A stretch of DNA of 64,000 bases from Gnetum montanum (taxonomy: Eukaryota; Streptophyta; Gnetopsida; Gnetales; Gnetaceae). Positions 58,901 to 64,000 of the stretch are shown here, one piece after another. Each line of letters opens with the position of its first letter. The first letter of the stretch is position 1. The notes under the pieces are model-generated. The model searched no databases. It worked only from the letters and a program-made list of their open reading frames with translations, and was not told where the DNA came from. The stretch covers positions 36,922 to 100,921 of the forward strand of contig MNCI01014250.1 of NCBI GenBank assembly GCA_015680685.1, given 5' to 3'. A program made the translations under genes and the position numbers.

Positions 58901-60335
58901 GTACGGACTCGATGGGGACCTTTGGCCAGGCTACTGCCATCGTTTTGCATCAGTAAGAAGGGAGACCACAATTGGACTCTGGTGAGTTCGGCAATATGTC
59001 TGCCTTGTCACAGCTCATTTTGACCATTGCTAACATGTTTAGTTATGTGACAACCACCACTGTTGATGTTTTAGGACCTTCTTTGATTCATGCGGAATCA
59101 TGGGTCGAGATCCCTGATAAATTCGCGTTCACGCAGGGAATTGTCGATGACATGATCAGTCGCATTTAGCAGGTGGACCTTGAAGTGGGTAAGTAGTAGT
59201 ATTAGGTGCTCTCATGTTGCTGTGCTAGAGTTTCTTGAGTTTGCTAATCTTGCTATACTAATGCGACTGGTATGCTTTTTGTGTCATGGCAGCCTCTCAA
59301 CTCAAATGGGACCCGACATGGCCTTTGAAAGTCGACGCTGTGCCCACATTCTCACCTAAAGTGACCGAGGTGTCTCGTCATGCATACGACGAGGCTTGGA
59401 AATGTGCTTTACACTTGGCACGCTCCTTATGGGAGTATAAGCGCGTCAATGAGGACCTGTGGAAACGGGTCTAGAAAGTTGAGCAAGAGAAGGCCAACTT
59501 GAGCACCGAGGTGGAGGATCTCAAGTCGAGGAACGAATTCCTCATAGCTTATGACACTAATAATGAGGACTGGCGCATAACTGTAATAGATTACGCTAGA
59601 TTTTAGATAGTCGTGCATCAGAACGTCGAAGCCACCCGCGAAATAATAGAACAATAGATGCAAATGAACTTGTTAGCCCAAAAATGTCAGGATTTGAAAG
59701 ATTTTAGTGCCAAGGTTTACAAATGGGGGTAGTCCCAAAAAAACCATAAACATATGTATAAACTGGAACATTCCACCTATCGTAAACTGTACAGGGACGC
59801 TGCTGTGGAGGCATTTACATATAAAGCATTCATAAATACCATTGACGCTTCTAAGGCCTATGCCAAGTTCAAAGAGCAAGTAAAGGTTATGGAATCCCCT
59901 GACTGGAAAGTAGACCTTCCCATAGGGGAGACCGCGACCGTCTCCTTTTCTCCGGGACCACTAAGGTGGACGAACACCGAAAGGGAGAGAGGTGCTGCAG
60001 ACATTGAAGCAAGCAATAGGCATTGGGTAGACATCATGGTAAAGGAGGTCTGGCGCTGCCTCGAGCTCGATTTAGACCAGATACCCTTTGAGGTGGATGC
60101 AGGTCCATCTCAGGTTAGCCGCACTTTGTTGCATTAATGCTTATGCTTTGTTGTAGTTTGTGTGCATTGCTTTAGCTGACTACTTCATTCCCACGATGTA
60201 GGCTCTAGATGAGGGCGTAGGGCCCATAGAGGGAGGGAATGAAGAATTGGTAGAGGACAACGTAGGGGAAGGCGATGCAAAGGGAAATGATGCAAAAGAG
60301 AATTGTGAAGATGGTGTGAACAGGGACAACCCATG
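55911..60335 (+). pseudogene. Unrecognised multi-exon gene, antisense within the Tat element
   Basis: Plus-strand exons with plausible GT-AG borders: about 55911-56032 (MMAPKRERTHLALAKVEEVK), 56559-57003, 57167-57383 (EFSSAENLRASVIGQCEGEY), 57469-58520, 58660-59189, 59292-60114 (coiled-coil-like KVEQEKANLSTEVEDLKSRN) and 60202-60335 (acidic tail GEGDAKGNDAKENCEDG, then TGA). The exon at 57470-58520 keeps one frame for about 344 codons with 11 TAG, 1 TGA and no TAA. A Glu-rich then basic stretch (58660-58760) could be a nuclear signal. I recognise no domain. Exon phases do not all match, so some borders are wrong or shifted. It lies between pro and RT on the opposite strand, bounded by hairpin arrays B and C. 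Confidence 0.55.
58556..58600. repeat. GCTACGCTATG...CATAGCGTAGC hairpin in a presumed intron
   Basis: The two arms (GCTACGCTATG and CATAGCGTAGC) are complementary, with a loop of about 13 bases; the right arm continues TAGCAC. It is nearly the same as 50042-50086 in the LTR region. Confidence 0.7.
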
Positions 60336-60508
60336 ACAGCATGGGATTTTTTTTTTGAAATTTTAAACTTTTGTAAAATTTTTGCAAATATTGTCCAAAG
60401 GTAAACTTTTTGAATAAAGAAGAGAATTTTGGAAAAGAAATTGATTCTGCGTTAACTTGTACATTGTCTACATGCTACGTTTTGTGTAAAATCTTCATAC
60501 TTTCATCT

Positions 60509-60643
60509 GCTAGTTTAAAGCCATTTTGGGCCATTGCTAGTTTTAGGCCGTTTCGAGCCATTGCTAGTTTTAAGCCGTTTCGGGCCATTGCTAATTTTAG
60601 GCCGTTTCGGGCCCTTGCTAGTTTTAGGCCATTTTTGGGCCTT
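60509..60643. repeat. Hairpin repeat array C: 5 x 27 bp (pro side of the antisense gene)
   Basis: Units start at 60509, 60536, 60563, 60590 and 60617. Each reads GCTAGTTTTAGGCCGTTTCG followed by GGCCATT, with GGCC complementary to GGCC around a TTTCG loop. The period is exactly 27, and the minus strand (60515-60724) is open through the array as a basic nonapeptide repeat (GPKRPKTSN). Confidence 0.88.
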
Positions 60644-60690
60644 TGAGTAAATGCACAAAGACGGTGCTTGGGCAGGAGGCAGTGGGGTTG

Positions 60691-61440
60691 TTACGCTAAG
60701 CATAGTTGCTTCTTGATCCAACATGGGTTGAGCGGAACATAAGGTCGGGGTGCTTTGGCAGAGCCTTCGTGTGCATCGTTGCCCCCCACTTGGAAGGGCA
60801 ACTCAGCCCATGCGTTTTCATTTTGGGGATCAACTTGTTGAGCCAATCCCCCTGCCAGATGGTTAGTGTGGGCTGCGAAAGGTGCTTCATTCTCAGAAGT
60901 TATAACCTCTGAGCCTTGTTCCATGCCTACGTTGTGAATTGCTTGCGTTGCTACCTCGTCACCATGGATCACCACCTCCCTACCTGCATATGATAGGTGG
61001 ATTTCTTGGTGTATAGGTGAGGAGACAACCCTAAGTTATTCTAACCATGACCTCCCCAAGATCAGGTTAAACCCAGACATTTGCTCAATCATGATGAATG
61101 TTATGTTTGTGGGGAACTGGTCCCCTGCTATGAAGTCTATGTAGACTATGCCCTTCACCATGACCTGCACCCCATTGAATGACCTCAGATATGATGTTGT
61201 TGTGGGTTTGATCTGGTCGACCAAGCCCAGCTTGTCTTCAATAGGAAAGGGGATGACATTCGTGGCAACCTCATCATCAACATGTACCCTTCGGATCTGA
61301 TGTTGGCTGACCCGAATTATGATGAAAAAGGATGCAGTAGTCACCTAACCCCTTTTGGGATCTTCCCTAATGGAATCATCGTAGAAAGTTAGTTGAGGTG
61401 GTTCTGATTTTGCAGGTGCAGAGGGGAGCATGACTAAGTA
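60691..61440 (-). pseudogene. Protease and C-terminal part of the Gag-Pro polyprotein
   Basis: The minus strand at 61344-61036 reads IRRVHVDDEVATNVIPFPIE, then GIVYIDFIAGDQFPTNITFI and GFNLILGRSWLE, a Tat-type retropepsin. The active site, usually D-G-G-S-A or D-x-G, reads D-D-E-V-A, so the glycine is lost. A TAG/stop separates it from MVIHGDEVATQAIHNVG (60975-60691), which ends with TAA at 60691-60693. The upstream linker (61440-61350) reads FYDDSIREDPKRG. Confidence 0.75.
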
Positions 61441-62125
61441 GATCGCTTCTTCCTTCGCTGGCATGTCTTTGTTGACCAGAATCGGGATTCTACCCCTGTG
61501 TTATGAGTCCTTCCCCTGGTAACCGTCTAGTACTTATAAAAAAACTAAGTGTAAGGTTCCTGACCTGGGGTAGAGCCCTTCCCCCTAATGCTGTGGAAGA
61601 TTTCGACCCCTGTGTAGTGCCTATCCTATAATACCTAAATGAAATAACGTATATAATTGTATAGAGAATCAGCTATATACATTACATTACATATATAATA
61701 ACACAATATCTTTCGGTTTGTTTATTTCAAACTGGAAAATCCATACATGGGAAATCGTGCCTGCGGTTCAACCCCTAACCCTATGGTCCTCAGGTGCCCA
61801 TCCTTACTCCCATGAAACATGTGCCCAATAAGGTCTTGTCTCCCGACGAGGTTCCTGCGCCCTAGGCGTTTTCGAGCGAGTGTATGAAATGCTCGCGTGG
61901 CTGCATCCGCCCCAACAGTATGTAGGTTCGCGTTGCAGCTCTAGTATGTCTCCCTGTGAGAGGCTTCATAGCACTAGGGCTTTAGCAGGGAACGAGTCCC
62001 CTAGTTCCCTTGTAACCCTATAGGCGTTTCTGAGTGTGTCCGACAAACGCTCAGCCGAGTGCATCGGTCCTTGCATTAGATCACTTCTTCCTCCACTGGC
62101 ATGTCTTTGTTGACCAGAATCGCTG
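61440..62125. repeat. ~640-bp segment between 45-bp direct repeats
   Basis: 'ggcatgtctttgttgaccag' with its flank 'gatc(g/a)cttcttcc' occurs at 61440-61484 and 62080-62125. The sequence between them has no coding content and differs in composition from gag on both sides (AT-rich core with ATATATAAT words near 61640-61700). Confidence 0.7.
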
Positions 62126-62732
62126 TCAACATGTGGATCAGGGCCTCATGGTGTGGGACGGATGCCATGATTAGATCGTACAAGCTCAATGTAGTGTTTT
62201 TTTGTTTTAGAGCTTGCTTGACTTGAGTGAGGGCATCCAAGAGGTCTTGGCTGCCCCCCTGTTTAATGCTTTCCTACTCTTCTATTCATCCCAAAAGACG
62301 AATTTCCTGAGGAGGGGAGAATTTGGATATGAGTTTAGATCCTTTTTGGCAAGGCGGCGTGGACTATGAGGTTATAGCAACGTTCGTCTTTGGTGACGAG
62401 GGTGTGGACATAAGGGGTGAAGATGTAGGCTTGGGAATCCCGAGGGTGGTACTTCCTCTCAACATCTCACCTACGAAACACACTTCTCATTTTTTAGGAC
62501 GAGAAGGCTGTGCAACTATCTTATGCGAAGTAGGGGCTGTTAAAGGAGTTGGTCCCCTGATGACAACTGGAGCTAAAGGCATTAGTGGGCGGGGTGGTGT
62601 GATTTTGCTAACAGGTGACGTTGAGATGGATGGCTGTGAAGGGACTCTCAAAACAAATGGCTGTTACAAGCTTTGGCTAGCTACTGGTGGTGCTGGTGCA
62701 CTACGCTAAGGCACACAGAACATGAATGGCTA
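62126..62732. other. Gag-pro linker, degraded
   Basis: The region lies between the gag knuckle and the protease of the minus-strand element. A 128-codon plus-strand open stretch (62323-62709) is Gly/Val-rich and looks like an antisense shadow of the linker rather than a gene. Confidence 0.45.
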
Positions 62733-64000
62733 CTAGGGTGGCCTAGGATCACTGTTAATACCGATGGCGTTGATGATGTAACTAGCATTGTTAGCATTGA
62801 GGGGGTTGGTGTAGACATGCATAGATTGTTTCTCAGGAAGTACTGGATTGCTTTCGTCCAGCACCAGTTTTTCCTGATCGATCAATCTGTAGATGTCATC
62901 CTGCAACGCTAGATAGTACTTCGTGTTGTGACCACACTGTTGGTGATAGTCACAAAACCTGTCCAGCCTGAAACCCTTAGGAACTGAAGGCTCATTGGGC
63001 AAGGCCAAAGAGGGGTTTCTGAGGAGCTCATAATAGTGCTGGTGCTTCCTGACTCCTTCTTCCGACATCTGCTTGTGTTGGATATACCCTGTTGCCAGTA
63101 GCTACTTCAGAAGTTCTGAAGGCTTGAGAGGCAGTGGGGTGTACTTTGAGCGATCTTTATGCTCAAAGTTCGGCTTGGGTTGCACATATGTCTTGGGCAT
63201 GGGTATGGCAGGTTGCAGTGCATGGTCCTGCTTGGGATGGGATTAGCTATGGGTACAGTCGATTTCTTGTTGTTCTTGTTACCATTATTACTAGGTTTGG
63301 GTTTGGCCTCGGTCGCCATAGTTGCCATTGTGGTTGTTGGGACCTTACTATTATCTTTCTTTGTGAAGGTGTTTTTGTAAGCAATGTAGGCTGGGTCTTT
63401 GCTTGCCTCGGCCATGTCCTGTATACTCGTAGTCTGAGCGAAGGCTTGACTAAGAGTATGAGGGGCAAGGTAGTATACTTTAGACTTGATGAAGTCGTTC
63501 ACTACACCCTTAAAGATGGCCAGCAAGTGGGCCTCCGCGATGGGCTCACAGATTTCATTAAGGGTTGCGCTCCAACACTGAATGAGCTTTTGGACTGGCT
63601 CTAGAGGATCTTGCTTCATGCTCATCAACTGATCTAGCGCGATTTCTAGCTTCAAGTTGTACGTGAAGTGTGTTACGAACTGGGTCAGAAGCTCTTCCAA
63701 ACTTGAAATAGATGAGCGTGGCAGTGCGTAGTACCAATCTAGGGCTTTCCTGGCTAGGGACATAGCAAAGACCCAAATAATCGTGTGCGGCCATTGTTGC
63801 AACAAAAGGGATTCAAACCTAAAGGTAACAAGATGTGCATTGGGATCTCCCTTCCCATTGTACTTCGTGAAGTGGGGGAGGGACATCCTTGGGGGTAACT
63901 TCAGAGTAGGGATTGCAGGACTGATGGGGTCGTCCTGGTAAAAGTCCATGACTTGTACTATGTCAGACCCAATAGCTTTGAGGCATTTTATTTCCTTGAT
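62733..64000 (-). pseudogene. Gag of the Tat element (N terminus beyond window)
   Basis: The reading frame is open from the window edge through a methionine at 63949 (MDFYQDDPISPAIPTLKLP) and the capsid domain: LPHFTKYNGKGDPNAHLVTF, FAMSLARKALDWYYALP, then LTQFVTHFTYN. A Lys/Asn-rich linker follows, then a frameshift near 63190 and a TAG near 63100. The knuckle region (62733-63068) reads RFCDYHQQCGHNTKYYLALQ, then DDIYRLI, the C-x2-H...G-H...(C lost) form typical of Tat-branch gag. It is probably inactive because of the shift and stop. Confidence 0.85.

Larger units (their letters stand above)
48844..64000 (-). mobile_element. Tat-lineage Ty3/gypsy retrotransposon with an antisense gene, right end beyond window
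   Basis: Minus-strand order is gag (64000-62733), protease (61344-60691), a 5.5-kb interval with a plus-strand gene, RT and RNase H (54901-53524), a second RNase H (53420-53158), integrase (52780-51680), then a long terminal region ending TGTAGCGACC at 48844 (plus sense). The extra RNase H, the C-x2-H...G-H gag knuckle and the size are hallmarks of the plant Tat/Ogre branch. All domains carry stops or lost catalytic residues, so the element is dead. The 5' LTR lies to the right of the window. Confidence 0.85.

Noticed and set aside
62323-62709. 128-codon plus-strand frame rich in Gly and Val
   Set aside because: It lies opposite the degraded gag-pro linker of the minus-strand element, lacks motifs and shows no splice or promoter signals.

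Overview
The window is nuclear DNA of a land plant, probably a gymnosperm (a conifer-type genome). The evidence is plant-specific gene remnants (a class-B heat shock factor, a STRUBBELIG-type receptor, LRR receptor-like proteins with GT-AG introns), AT-rich spacer, and several layers of nested, decayed LTR retrotransposons. Clade placement is inference. I found no gene that is intact on this assembly: every host gene recognised carries an in-frame stop or worse. Single Ns (10860, 32439, 32997, 37498, 38727) and a 270-base N run (38414-38683) mark contig joins, and two of the joined pieces appear to be in the wrong orientation.

Region 1 (1-24 kb) is a nest of one Ty3/gypsy-like LTR family ('family 1'; LTRs about 0.7-0.96 kb, TGATGA...TCATCA, U3 rich in GATATC). 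Degraded gag lies on the minus strand at 771-2391, 5921-6709 with 13642-13822, 11165-12455 and 17593-20535, and a retropepsin remnant at 17236-17580. A complete minus-strand element (6710-13641; PBS, PPT and near-matching target duplication) sits inside the gag of an older relative, and a plus-strand solo LTR (10474-11159, TSD CCAAT) sits inside that. A LINE reverse-transcriptase remnant lies at 4690-5105.

Region 2 (24-36.5 kb) holds the 5' part of a STRUBBELIG-receptor-family pseudogene (24795-25988), an old minus-strand gypsy gag-pro-RT remnant (26290-27285, 27840-27954, 34093-34960), and a younger LTR element without visible coding capacity (27960-34087, TSD ATACA) that splits that remnant within pro. 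A two-exon HsfB2-like gene follows (35491-36546). Its DNA-binding domain carries a TGA in place of an invariant tryptophan codon, yet the rest of the frame is open through the LFGV repression motif.

Region 3 (37-48.8 kb) contains a TRIM-like element of two roughly 1 kb LTRs around about 72 bp (36983-38975, TSD ATAGC), a solo LTR of the same family (44155-45264, TSD CATTC), and a tandem pair of LRR receptor-like protein pseudogenes. The solo LTR cuts the second copy between its last LRR and its cysteine/transmembrane C terminus.

Region 4 (48.8-64 kb) is most of a large minus-strand Tat-lineage Ty3/gypsy element: gag with a C-x2-H...G-H knuckle, pro, RT-RNase H, a second RNase H, integrase with C-terminal domain, and a long LTR. 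About 5.5 kb between pro and RT holds an unrecognised multi-exon gene on the opposite (plus) strand, flanked by arrays of a short hairpin repeat. One of its exons stays in a single frame for about 344 codons with 11 TAG, 1 TGA and 0 TAA stops. This looks like cytosine-methylation decay (CAG to TAG) of a once-coding antisense gene, and it is the best candidate here for something undescribed.
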